This document shows positions 46,339-55,241 of a DNA stretch of 64,000 bases, piece by piece. The number at the start of each line of letters is the position of its first letter. The first letter of the stretch is position 1. This stretch comes from P36-A1 sp049478495 (lineage in GTDB: Bacteria > Bacillota_I > Bacilli_A > JAJDGJ01). Where the stretch lies: NCBI RefSeq assembly GCF_049478495.1, contig NZ_CP168083.1:372001-436000 (forward strand). The letters run 5' to 3'. The translations under genes were made by a program, and so were the position numbers. The notes under the pieces are model-generated. The model was not told the DNA's origin. It worked only from the letters and a program-made list of their open reading frames with translations, and ran no database searches.

Positions 46339-48066
46339 GTGGATAAAAAATTAATTATTATGATAGCCGTGGGGATTTTATTAGTAGCAATTATCATCGC
46401 ACTAGTTACAAATTCCACCAAAAAATCAAATCGATTAAAACAATTAGATGAATTACAAGATAGAATTTCAACACTAAAAGCATTACCAGTACAATACTTA
46501 TTGAACAAAGTTTCATTAATGCCAAAGACACCTGAAGTTGAAGAACAATACAACCGATGGAGTGAAAGCTATAATCGCTTATCTAATGAAGAAAGTAATA
46601 AGATAAAAAATGAGCTAATAGATATTGAACAGCAAGTCTATTCACGAAAATATAATCAAGCAAGTGAAAAAATAAGAGATTTAGAATCAAATATCAAAGC
46701 ATATGAAACTGAGTATGAAGCAATACTTAATGAGTTAACACAAGCAACACAAATAGATGTTAAAAACAGAGAAGAAATTACAAATCAAAAAGAGTTATTT
46801 AGAAACTACAAGAAAATGTATCAATCAAATATAGATAATTATAAGCCTTATAATATTGCAATTGAACGTTACTTTGTAAATATTGAAGACTCATTTACTA
46901 ATATAGATATTTTATTAAATCAATCTCAAGTTGATAAAGCAAGAAATAAAGCTGCAACACTTGAAGGAGAATTACTTAAAATGAAAGACATACTAAATAA
47001 TCTACCAGTTGTCTTAGAAGATTTAAGTAAAGATTTACCAAAAAAATATGAATTAGTTGAGAAACACTATAATGATGTAGTAAAACAAAAATACAATGTA
47101 GCACATTTAGATATTGCCAAAAGAATTTTAATGATTCGAACAGAATTACTAAAAGTATTAGAAAATAATAACGATGTTTTTTTGAAAGACCTTCAAGACA
47201 CATCACATTCATTACATAAAGAATTAGATTTAATTGATTCTCAATTAAATGAAGAAGTACAAGCTAATCTTATTTTAAAAGACAAGATTGATAAATTAGT
47301 TGAAACAGAATTAGAAGCATCTAAAAAAATGGATAAAGCAATCAATGAACTTAAAGAAATAAAAGAACAATATATTTTAACTAAAAATGAAGTTGCAAAC
47401 TTAGATATGGAAGCAAATCTTTTAAAAGATTTTATATCAGAAAAAAATGAAATAGTTTCACTACAAGTTAAAAACAACTTTATCGCATCAGACTTAGTAA
47501 CTAAAGCAGCAGATTTATATCCTAAATTTACAGCAATAATCATTGCAGTAGATGCATATATAAATCATATAGATAAACTAAGAACAGATGAAAAAAGACA
47601 ATATGATGAGTATAATAACATGCATTATATTATCAATGATTGTGAAGCAAAACTAAGAGAAATGAATTTACCAAAATTATCACATGCATACTATGATACA
47701 ATCGAACAATGTAAAAAAGGTTTAATAGATATACTAGCAATGTTAGGACAAAAGCCATTAGACATAAACAAGATTAATTCAAAGGTATCAGCACAACATG
47801 AGATAGTATATAAATTATATGATAATTCAAGAAACTTATTAAAAACAGCACAAATGGCAGAGAACACCATAGTTTTTGGAAATCGTTATCGATCAAGTAG
47901 ACCAGAAATCGATTCAATGTTAGGAAGAGCAGAAATATTCTTTAATAATGGAGAATACACTAAATCATTAACAACAGCAATCGAATCAATCGAAACAATT
48001 TATCCAAGAATCAGACAAGAACTTCTTAGTTATAAGAAGGAACAACTAGAAAGTACTCCTATTTAA
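46339..48066 (+). CDS. ezrA: Septation ring formation regulator EzrA
   Basis: Membrane-anchored negative regulator of FtsZ ring assembly, found in Bacilli; 575 residues. One TM segment at about 6-24 puts the N-terminus outside, followed by a long spectrin-like coiled-coil region to the end. The C-terminal IETIYPRIRQEL region is family-typical. The start is GTG 46339, set by GATGAGGTG six bases before; no in-frame ATG is near. The next two genes, nifS and thiI, follow as in Bacillus and Listeria. The short 9-bp hairpin after its stop (48054-48076) could tune transcript levels. Confidence 0.93.
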   Translation: MDKKLIIMIAVGILLVAIIIALVTNSTKKSNRLKQLDELQDRISTLKALPVQYLLNKVSLMPKTPEVEEQYNRWSESYNRLSNEESNKIKNELIDIEQQVYSRKYNQASEKIRDLESNIKAYETEYEAILNELTQATQIDVKNREEITNQKELFRNYKKMYQSNIDNYKPYNIAIERYFVNIEDSFTNIDILLNQSQVDKARNKAATLEGELLKMKDILNNLPVVLEDLSKDLPKKYELVEKHYNDVVKQKYNVAHLDIAKRILMIRTELLKVLENNNDVFLKDLQDTSHSLHKELDLIDSQLNEEVQANLILKDKIDKLVETELEASKKMDKAINELKEIKEQYILTKNEVANLDMEANLLKDFISEKNEIVSLQVKNNFIASDLVTKAADLYPKFTAIIIAVDAYINHIDKLRTDEKRQYDEYNNMHYIINDCEAKLREMNLPKLSHAYYDTIEQCKKGLIDILAMLGQKPLDINKINSKVSAQHEIVYKLYDNSRNLLKTAQMAENTIVFGNRYRSSRPEIDSMLGRAEIFFNNGEYTKSLTTAIESIETIYPRIRQELLSYKKEQLESTPI

Positions 48067-48099
48067 TATAGGGGTATATTGTTTTAGGAGGGAAAAACA

Positions 48100-49230
48100 A
48101 TGATCTATTTAGACAATGCAGCAACAACACAATTAAACAAAGATGTCCATGAGACAATAAATAAACTAAGAAGCAGCTATTTTATGAATGCAAACAGTCC
48201 ATATTGGCCTGCAATTCAAATTTCAGATTTACAAGAAAAATCAAGAGCAATTTTAGCAGAAATGTTAAATGTAAATAAAAAAGAATTATTCTTTCTAAGT
48301 ACTGGAAGCGAAGGAAACAACACAGCCATTAAAGGAATAGCCTTTAAGTTTTATGGAAAAGGTACTAAACACATTATTACTTCAGAAACAGAACATTCTT
48401 CAGTGTATGAAACATGTAAACAACTAGAAAGAAACTTTGGATTTGAAGTTACTTATTTAAAACCAAACAAACATGGAAGAATTTCTAATACAGATATATT
48501 AGAAGCAATAAAAGATAACACAATTTTAATTACCATAATGAAAGTTAATTCAGAAATGGGAACCATGAATTATGTAGAAGAAATCTATGATCAAATAAAA
48601 AAGATAAATCGCAACATCGTAGTTCATATGGACTGTGTACAAGCTTTTGGAAAATATGAATTAGATTTAAAGCACATGGATATGGCATCATTTTCTGCCC
48701 ATAAAATAAATGGAGTAAAAGGATCAGCCTTGTTCTATAAAAAAGAAAACATAACAATATTACCATTGATTTCAGGTGGTGAACAAGAAATGGGATTAAG
48801 AGCAGGAACTGCTAACTACCATTTCAATATCGCATTAGCAAAAACATTAAAACTGTTTTTAGAAAAAAAAGAAAGTAGTCCAATTAAACCAAAATATGAT
48901 TTAATGATTCAGCTATTACAAAGTGATTCAAGAATTGTAATTAATTCAGACTTACAAAATACTTCAATGTATATAATAAACTTCTCAATACCAGAATATA
49001 AATCAGAAGTAATTTTAAATGATTTAGAACACAAAGATATATATATATCAACTAAGAGTGCTTGTTCATCAAATGCTAAAAGATCACGTGTAATGGAATC
49101 ATTACCTGTTGATGATAGCATAAAAGAAAGTGCCTTTAGAGTAAGCTTTTCATTATATACAACAATTGAAGATATCCAAACATTTTACAAAGAGCTAATT
49201 GCAACCCTTGATTCAATAACGAAAGGATAA
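48100..49230 (+). CDS. Cysteine desulfurase (NifS/NifZ type)
   Basis: PLP enzyme that takes sulfur from cysteine and passes it as persulfide; 376 residues. YLDNAATT opens the protein, the PLP lysine lies in FSAHKINGVKG near 205, and the active cysteine is in TKSACSSNAK near 325. It lies six bases before thiI, as in Bacillus, where the NifZ-ThiI pair makes 4-thiouridine in tRNA. It is therefore most likely a dedicated sulfur donor to ThiI. Donation to MnmA is possible but inferred. TTTAGGAGGG precedes ATG. Confidence 0.94.
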   Translation: MIYLDNAATTQLNKDVHETINKLRSSYFMNANSPYWPAIQISDLQEKSRAILAEMLNVNKKELFFLSTGSEGNNTAIKGIAFKFYGKGTKHIITSETEHSSVYETCKQLERNFGFEVTYLKPNKHGRISNTDILEAIKDNTILITIMKVNSEMGTMNYVEEIYDQIKKINRNIVVHMDCVQAFGKYELDLKHMDMASFSAHKINGVKGSALFYKKENITILPLISGGEQEMGLRAGTANYHFNIALAKTLKLFLEKKESSPIKPKYDLMIQLLQSDSRIVINSDLQNTSMYIINFSIPEYKSEVILNDLEHKDIYISTKSACSSNAKRSRVMESLPVDDSIKESAFRVSFSLYTTIEDIQTFYKELIATLDSITKG

Positions 49231-49235
49231 TCTAA

Positions 49236-50435
49236 ATGCAAGACGTAATTTTAATTAGATATGGAGAATTAAATACTAAAGGAAAAAACAGAAGATTCTT
49301 TATAAATAAATTAGAAAATAATATAAAAAAGAGACTAAAACAATATCCAGAAATAAAAATAGATTCTAGAAGAGATAGAATGTATATAACATTTGATCAA
49401 TATGATGTTAATCAAATAATGAAAAATTTAAAAAATGTTTTTGGAATTGCAAATTTTTCTTTAGCAAAAAAAGTAAAACCTAATTATGAGATAATTGAAA
49501 AAACAGTAATGGAAATAATAGATTTTAACAAATATAAAACATTTAAAGTAATTACTAAAAGAGGAAATAAACAATTTCCAATGATATCAGATGAAATTAA
49601 TCGAAGTATCGCAACTAAAGTACTACAAGAAACAGATTTGAAAGTAGACGTAAGAAATTATGATCTAGGAATCAATATTGATATTAGATATGATTATGCT
49701 TATATCTTCTTTGAAAAAATACCTGGTGCTAAAGGTTATCCTGTAGGTGTTAGTGGAAATGGATTGTTAATGCTTTCAGGTGGAATAGACTCACCAGTTG
49801 CAGGATACATGGTAATGAAACGTGGAGTATCATTACATGCAATTCACTTTGCATCACCACCTTACACATCTCAAAAAGCACTGAGCAAAGTCATAAAACT
49901 ATCTGCAAAGTATTTAGATTATACAGAAGAAGTAATATTACATAATGTACCATTTACTAATATGCAACTTGAATTAAATAAACATGTAGATATTAATTAT
50001 TCAATGACAATAATGAGAAGAATGATGTATCGAATAAGTGAAGAAATTGCAAGAAGAAATAATTGCAAGATACTTATAAATGGAGAAAGTATTGCCCAAG
50101 TAGCATCACAAACATTACAAAGTATGTTTGTAATAAACAATGTTACATCAATGCCTATAATAAGACCTCTTGCTGCATTTGATAAAGAAGATATTATAGA
50201 CATAGCAAAAAGAATAGATACATATGAAACAAGTATTCTACCATATGAAGATTGTTGTACAATATTCTTACCTGCAAATCCAGTTATTGAACCATCACTA
50301 GAAGTAACACTTAAAAATGAAGAAAGATTTGACTTTGAACCTTTATTAAAAGAAACAATAGAAAACACTGAAAGAATCATAATTAATCAAGAAACTATTG
50401 CAACATTACTAAATGTAGATGAAGATTTATTCTAG
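49236..50435 (+). CDS. thiI: tRNA 4-thiouridine synthase ThiI
   Basis: Adenylates U8 of tRNA and inserts sulfur to make s4U; 399 residues. It has a ferredoxin-like N-terminus, a THUMP domain (about 60-165), then the ATP-binding PP-loop MLSGGIDSPVAGY near 182. The C-terminal rhodanese domain of the enteric enzyme is absent, as is normal in Bacillus, so sulfur must come straight from the neighbouring NifS. The ribosome site is weak (GAAAGG), and translation is likely coupled to nifS. The gene ends 9 bases before the IS1182 element. Confidence 0.95.
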   Translation: MQDVILIRYGELNTKGKNRRFFINKLENNIKKRLKQYPEIKIDSRRDRMYITFDQYDVNQIMKNLKNVFGIANFSLAKKVKPNYEIIEKTVMEIIDFNKYKTFKVITKRGNKQFPMISDEINRSIATKVLQETDLKVDVRNYDLGINIDIRYDYAYIFFEKIPGAKGYPVGVSGNGLLMLSGGIDSPVAGYMVMKRGVSLHAIHFASPPYTSQKALSKVIKLSAKYLDYTEEVILHNVPFTNMQLELNKHVDINYSMTIMRRMMYRISEEIARRNNCKILINGESIAQVASQTLQSMFVINNVTSMPIIRPLAAFDKEDIIDIAKRIDTYETSILPYEDCCTIFLPANPVIEPSLEVTLKNEERFDFEPLLKETIENTERIIINQETIATLLNVDEDLF

Positions 50436-50444
50436 AAATTAGAG

Positions 50445-50487
50445 GCTGTAATGCATTGATTTAATAATCATGCATTATAGCTTTTTT
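50445..50487 (+). terminator. Terminator formed by the left end of the IS1182 element
   Basis: GCTGTAATGCAT (50445-50456) pairs with ATGCATTATAGC (50470-50481), followed by six T. The 5' arm is part of the terminal inverted repeat. It would end the nifS-thiI transcript and block antisense entry into the element. Confidence 0.85.
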
Positions 50488-50577
50488 AGTTTTAATACAG
50501 AATTTGTTCAGTTATTAATATATTTCATAAAAAAAGGCATTATTAAAAAGCCTATCACGATATTCAGTTTAAATATA

Positions 50578-52158
50578 TCAATTAAGCTTAATTCTGCTTT
50601 TTTTATTATGATATTTTTTTATGTTATATCCTATACATATTAGTAAAAGCTCAGTTTTGACATTCTCTATCTTTTTTCTATGTATTCTAGTGTATTGATA
50701 ATCTTGTTTAATTATTCCAAATGTTCCTTCTGCTTGGATACTTCTTTGTTTTCTTAAGTTACTACCAAAATCTCCTGTAAGGTTTTCATTTACTTTTTTG
50801 TACATTTCTTCAAGCTCAGGTGTAACTGTTATCATTCTATTTCCTGCAGCTTTAGTGCATTCTGATTTGACTGGACAGTCATTACATTTAGTGCATTCAT
50901 ATTTATATTGTTTTTTTCCGTAGCCATTTACATCTATTATATTTTCACTTATTAAAACATTAAACTCTTGATTTTCAGGACAAATTTTGAATCCATTTTC
51001 TGATGTTTTAAAGTTAATAGCTTGATATTTTTTCTTCTTAACAAAAGTTTTATCAAAATTAACTTTATTGAATAATGGGTATTTTAAAGTTAATTCCATA
51101 TTGTGTTCTTTACAATATTTATAGTTTTCAAAACTACCATATCCAGCATCACCTACTGGATACTGTGGATAACTTTTATATTTAGATTTATACAAATCCA
51201 TTAATGGAATGAATGTTCTCAAATCATTGGCACACTGAAATATATCTGCAACCATTATATATTCACTTGAAACTCCTACTTGGATATTATACCCTGGTTT
51301 AAAAACTCCAGTATTGTTATAATAATCATATTTCATGTGCATGAAAGTGGCATCATGATCAGTTTTAGAGTAACTGTTTCTATTTTCAAATATTTTAAAA
51401 TGTTCTTCATATTTAGCTAATCTTGAATAATAATCATTTATTTTTTCATGTTTTCTTTGTAAATCGTGTTTTCTAGATCCTTTTCCATAAACAAACTCAA
51501 TTTTTTGTTTTTTTATATTTATTTCAATATCTTCTACTATTGTTTTTAAGTATGTTGATTTATATTTATTTTTAACTGGAAAATATTGATCATAACATTT
51601 ATTATATTCTACTATGAAAGTTGAAACATTAGTAAATAGTTTTTGTTGAAATTTTTCAACAGCTTTACGCCATACAAAACTAGTCTTTTTAGCATTGGCT
51701 TCAAATTTAGTACCATCTATATAAAGTTTTGAAGTATCAATTGAATCATCACAAGAGATAATATATTTATTTATATCATAAAATATATTTTCTATATTTT
51801 TATCAACTAAATTTTCATTTATAAATGTTGCGAAAGCATTGTGAGATGGAGTCTTCATATTACAAAGACTCATAAATCGTATGTCTGTTTTACATGCTTG
51901 TTCTATTTTTCTTAAAGAATAAATTTGGTTAGTATATGCAAATAAAATAACTAGTAACATCATTGTAGGATCATACCCTTGATTACCTCTATGGTATGAT
52001 CGAGTTATGTATTTTGATAAATTAAATCCTTTCATTAGTTCTACAAATGAATGTACTACATCATCAGCTGGTGAAATTACTTCTACTTCTAGTGGTAAAA
52101 TAAGCTGAACTGGTTTATAATTAAAAGCATAATTGTTATTGAGTAATTCGGTATTCAT
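50578..52158 (-). CDS. IS1182-family transposase
   Basis: DDE transposase of 526 residues, complete. It has an N-terminal DUF772-type domain (about 45-120), catalytic acidic residues in KLYIDGTKFEANA and YPVGDAGYGSFENY, and E in IQAEGTFGIIKQDY. A cysteine cluster CTKCNDCPVKSEC precedes the last motif. It is the only gene in the window that stops with TGA. The start ATG 52158 has no Shine-Dalgarno. TATAAT on the minus strand (52170-52165) lies so close that RNA would begin at or next to the ATG, so translation may be leaderless. Confidence 0.92.
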   Translation of the reverse strand: MNTELLNNNYAFNYKPVQLILPLEVEVISPADDVVHSFVELMKGFNLSKYITRSYHRGNQGYDPTMMLLVILFAYTNQIYSLRKIEQACKTDIRFMSLCNMKTPSHNAFATFINENLVDKNIENIFYDINKYIISCDDSIDTSKLYIDGTKFEANAKKTSFVWRKAVEKFQQKLFTNVSTFIVEYNKCYDQYFPVKNKYKSTYLKTIVEDIEINIKKQKIEFVYGKGSRKHDLQRKHEKINDYYSRLAKYEEHFKIFENRNSYSKTDHDATFMHMKYDYYNNTGVFKPGYNIQVGVSSEYIMVADIFQCANDLRTFIPLMDLYKSKYKSYPQYPVGDAGYGSFENYKYCKEHNMELTLKYPLFNKVNFDKTFVKKKKYQAINFKTSENGFKICPENQEFNVLISENIIDVNGYGKKQYKYECTKCNDCPVKSECTKAAGNRMITVTPELEEMYKKVNENLTGDFGSNLRKQRSIQAEGTFGIIKQDYQYTRIHRKKIENVKTELLLICIGYNIKKYHNKKSRIKLN

Positions 52159-52173
52159 ATATCAATTATACTA

Positions 52174-52221
52174 AAAAGGAAGAACGTTTTCTCTACATTG
52201 AGTAAACATTCTTCCTTTTAT
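52174..52221 (-). terminator. Hairpin guarding the IS1182 transposase start
   Basis: AAAGGAAGAACGTTT and AAACATTCTTCCTTT arms pair with one mismatch. On the minus strand the hairpin ends in five T directly before the transposase -10, so incoming outside transcription would be stopped. Confidence 0.7.
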
Positions 52222-52467
52222 TGTATAGAACTATATATGCTAATGCATTACAGCCCCTTTTTTATTTATAAAAGGAAATTCCTAAATGAAAGCATACTAA
52301 TAAATAGATTATGATGATACTAATAAAAAAAATTAAAGCATATTATTTACTCTTTGTAAACTTTTGGTATATTAAAACATAGTGCTACAAATCAATACAC
52401 AATGCTACTATTTAACTCTTTAATAATTTACTAAATAGAAATATAATCAAAATAAGGAGTGATGAAA

Positions 52468-52845
52468 ATGTTGAACTACGAAAGTTTAGGGAATAAGATA
52501 AAACAAGAAAGAATAAATAGAGGTTGGTCACAAAATGATATTGCTGTTAATTTGAAAGTATCTAGACAATTAGTCTCAAAATGGGAAAATGGTATTTCTT
52601 CACCAGATTTAGAAAGATTAATTGAGTTATCACTATTATTCAAAATTAACTTAAATGAATTTATAAAAGAAGCATATCAATACACTCATGAAAATGATGA
52701 AAGTAAGCAATTAATTAAATCTAGTCAGGAAGAAGAATATAATAAAAGTAAGAAACTATTTTTGATGTTTCAATACACAATTGTCTTTTTAATACTTATT
52801 CAAATAGTGTTAAAAGCCTTCTATTTAATAAAATACTATAATTAG
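52468..52845 (+). CDS. Xre-family regulator with a C-terminal membrane anchor
   Basis: 125-residue protein. The helix-turn-helix at about 7-60 (QERINRGWSQNDIAVNLKVS, then SKWENG) is of the Xre type. The C-terminus has one hydrophobic span (FQYTIVFLILIQIVLKAFY), so it is a membrane-tethered DNA-binding protein. Its target is unknown. It converges with the two-component system. I chose ATG 52468, eight bases after AAGGAG; earlier starts sit on that motif. A TATAAT at 52442-52447 is the likely -10. Two direct TGCTAC repeats lie near 52385 and 52402. Confidence 0.82.
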   Translation: MLNYESLGNKIKQERINRGWSQNDIAVNLKVSRQLVSKWENGISSPDLERLIELSLLFKINLNEFIKEAYQYTHENDESKQLIKSSQEEEYNKSKKLFLMFQYTIVFLILIQIVLKAFYLIKYYN

Positions 52846-52896
52846 TAGTAGTAATAAAAATACTCAAATAATAATCTAAAAAAATATATTTACAAT

Positions 52897-52943
52897 AAAA
52901 AGCAAAAAATGGCTAGTCTTAACTACATCATTTTTTGCTTTTT
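52897..52943. terminator. Bidirectional terminator between the Xre and kinase genes
   Basis: 15-bp stem AAAAGCAAAAAATG/CATTTTTTGCTTTT with A/T tracts on both sides, between convergent genes. Confidence 0.88.
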
Positions 52944-53023
52944 AAAATATAATGTCATATTTGCTAATGTGACATTAATAAATATAACCCATTAGTCACA
53001 TTTAGTTGTTTACTGGATTTTAT

Positions 53024-54076
53024 TTATTTAGATTTAATATTACTAAGTGTAACAATAAACTCACTGTATTCTTTTATAACTGACTTTACTGTAATACTTC
53101 CATTACAAAGTATTAGTATTTGTTTTACTAAAGATAGACCTAATCCATTACCTTGTTCACTATGTGAAGTATCACCTTGATAAAATTTATCAAATAAATG
53201 ATTAATAGTATGTATATCCATACCTATGCCATAATCTTTAATAATAAAAATAATATCCTTATTATTAGTAGTTAGACTAATTTCAATAGTACCACCATCT
53301 TTAGAAAATTTAATAGCATTATCTATTAAATTTAGCCAAACTTGATATAATAATTGCTCATCATTAAAAATATTAATATTAGCTAGATCTAAAACAATAG
53401 TAATATTTTTATTAGCCCAACTTTGTTCAGTTAAAGCTACAACTCTTCTAATTTGTTCATCTAAACTATATTCAATCTTGTTTGTTAATATATTAGTATT
53501 TTCTAAATTAGACAATTCTAATATATTATTAGAAAGATTAGCAAGCCTACTAGATTCATCAATAATAATTTGGATATATTCACTCTTTTCTTCATCACTT
53601 AAGTCTGCAGTTTGTAGTAGTCTAGCAAATCCCCTTATTGAGACAATAGGAGTTTTAAACTCATGAGAGAAATTACTAATGAAATCATTCCTTAAAGTTT
53701 GAGTTAAAGCAAGTTCACTGACCATAATATTAAAACTATCATTTAAATCATTTATTTCCTTAATACTTTCAGTATTTAATCTAACATTAAAATCGCCATT
53801 AGCAACTTTTTTAGTTGCTACAATTACTTCAGAAATAGGTTTAACAATCCTTTTACTAGCAATAGCTGCAATAATAGTTCCAATAATAGTACTAGCTATT
53901 AACATAGTAAAAAAGACTAATGTAGGTCCTAAACGATATAAATATACAAAAACACTTGATAATCTTAAAACTGCAATTAACAAAATAGTTAATGTACAGG
54001 CTGTTAACATAGTTAAAAAAACAAAAACAATTGGAATAGTTTGTAAAGTTAATTTATCCTTGAAAAAATTATTCAT
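53024..54076 (-). CDS. Sensor histidine kinase
   Basis: Membrane sensor of 350 residues: TM1 about 13-38, TM2 about 52-72, a HAMP domain to about 125, the phosphorylated His138 in SNFSHEFKTP, and the ATP-binding motifs NLIDNAIKF, DYGIGM and GNGLGLSLV. The outside loop between the membrane spans is only about a dozen residues, so it probably senses within the membrane or through a partner, such as an ABC exporter. It overlaps the response regulator gene by eight bases. I rejected a start 63 bases earlier because it lies inside that gene. Confidence 0.9.
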   Translation of the reverse strand: MNNFFKDKLTLQTIPIVFVFLTMLTACTLTILLIAVLRLSSVFVYLYRLGPTLVFFTMLIASTIIGTIIAAIASKRIVKPISEVIVATKKVANGDFNVRLNTESIKEINDLNDSFNIMVSELALTQTLRNDFISNFSHEFKTPIVSIRGFARLLQTADLSDEEKSEYIQIIIDESSRLANLSNNILELSNLENTNILTNKIEYSLDEQIRRVVALTEQSWANKNITIVLDLANINIFNDEQLLYQVWLNLIDNAIKFSKDGGTIEISLTTNNKDIIFIIKDYGIGMDIHTINHLFDKFYQGDTSHSEQGNGLGLSLVKQILILCNGSITVKSVIKEYSEFIVTLSNIKSK

Positions 54077-54746
54077 GATATTTCTCCACCTTATATCCAA
54101 CACCTCTAACAGTAATAATTTTGAAATCATCAACATCATTTAATTTATCTCTTAATCTGTTTATATGAACATTAACAGTATGATCATTAGTGTTAGAATC
54201 TAACCCCCATATTTCATCCATTAATTGAATTCTAGTAAAAATAATACCAGGATAACTAAGTAACTTAAATAATAGTTGAAACTCCTTTTGTGGTAAATAG
54301 ATAGTTTGATTATTAAAATGAATAGACATACTATCATAATCAACAACCGTATTATTAATAATAATTTTCTTTTCTAAAGCAATTTTAGCTCTTCTCAATA
54401 AAGCTTTAATCCTTAAAACTAATTCTTGTTCATCTATAGGTTTAATCATATAATCATCAATACCTAGATTGAATCCTTTAATTTTATCTTCTGTATTAAA
54501 TTTAGCACTAACCATAATAATAGGAATGTTTATATTTACATCTCTTAAAGATTTAGTTAATTCATATCCATCTAAAACAGGCATCATAATATCCAAAACA
54601 ATAAGATCTATCTGCTCTTTATCTAATACATTCAAAGCAACAATACCATTTTCAGCATAATAAGTATCAAAACCATTCATTTTTAAAACGGCACACATCA
54701 ATTTACGAGTATTCTTGTCATCTTCAACAACTAAAATTTTAAACAT
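54069..54746 (-). CDS. OmpR-family response regulator
   Basis: 225 residues: receiver domain with acceptor Asp52 in LIVLDIMMPVLDG and Lys in MVSAKF, then a winged helix (about 130-223, ending TVRGVGYKVE). It partners with the kinase encoded next. A strong dyad and repeated AGTTGA units upstream (54791-54863) are likely binding sites for itself and for control of the divergent chorismate mutase/ABC genes. Confidence 0.93.
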   Translation of the reverse strand: MFKILVVEDDKNTRKLMCAVLKMNGFDTYYAENGIVALNVLDKEQIDLIVLDIMMPVLDGYELTKSLRDVNINIPIIMVSAKFNTEDKIKGFNLGIDDYMIKPIDEQELVLRIKALLRRAKIALEKKIIINNTVVDYDSMSIHFNNQTIYLPQKEFQLLFKLLSYPGIIFTRIQLMDEIWGLDSNTNDHTVNVHINRLRDKLNDVDDFKIITVRGVGYKVEKYHE

Positions 54747-54790
54747 AAAAATACCTCCACTAATAATATAATTACATAATAAACCATATT

Positions 54791-54863
54791 AATCAACTCA
54801 AGATAAATTTTTTGAAAAAGTTTATCTTAAGTTGATATTAACTTGATATACTAGTTGAGTGAT
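54791..54863. promoter_or_regulatory. Candidate response-regulator binding region
   Basis: An inverted repeat, AATCAACT-C-AAGATAAA (54791-54807) and TTTATCTT-A-AGTTGAT (54821-54836), is followed by units AAGTTGATATT, AACTTGATATA, CTAGTTGAGTG at about 11-bp steps (54829-54861). OmpR-type regulators bind direct repeats at such spacing. It lies between the regulator gene and the divergent operon. Confidence 0.6.
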
Positions 54864-54971
54864 AAGGTATGCAAATATAAAATTATTATTTTTATAATTT
54901 ACACAAATAGCACATATAAGCCTAACAGGTGTATGGTAAAATGAATTAGTTATTTATAAAGGGGGATAAAA

Positions 54972-55235
54972 ATGAACGAATTAGATGCCTATCGAAATAA
55001 AATTGATGAAATAGATAAAAAAATCATTAGTTTATTAGAAGAAAGACTTAATTTAGTTTTAAATGTAAAAGAGTATAAAAAAGAAAATAATATTGCAGTA
55101 TTAGATGAAAATAGAGAACAACAAGTGTTAAATAAAGTGGATTATTACACTAAAAATAAAGTTTATTCACAATTAATTAAAAATACCTTTATCAGTATTA
55201 TGAATGAGTCTAAAGATTTACAACGAAAGGAGTAA
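54972..55235 (+). CDS. Chorismate mutase, type II (AroQ fold)
   Basis: Turns chorismate to prephenate for Phe/Tyr synthesis; 87 residues, all-helical. Residues lining the E. coli active site are matched: R8, R25, K36, D45, R48 and E49 (LDENREQ). It is a free-standing domain with no DAHP synthase or prephenate dehydratase attached. It is six bases before an ABC exporter gene and downstream of a two-component system, odd company for an aromatic biosynthesis enzyme. A role in the regulation of this cluster is a guess. AAAGGGGGAT precedes ATG. Confidence 0.88.
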   Translation: MNELDAYRNKIDEIDKKIISLLEERLNLVLNVKEYKKENNIAVLDENREQQVLNKVDYYTKNKVYSQLIKNTFISIMNESKDLQRKE

Positions 55236-55241
55236 TATTTT

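Larger units (their letters stand above)
50444..52255 (-). mobile_element. IS1182-family insertion sequence, about 1.8 kb
   Basis: The terminal inverted repeats are GGCTGTAATGCATT (50444-50457) and the exact reverse complement (52242-52255), 14 of 14, enclosing one transposase gene on the minus strand. I saw no clear target duplication. It lies immediately after thiI, and its left end supplies a terminator hairpin to that gene. The intact frame and perfect ends suggest recent arrival. Confidence 0.9.
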
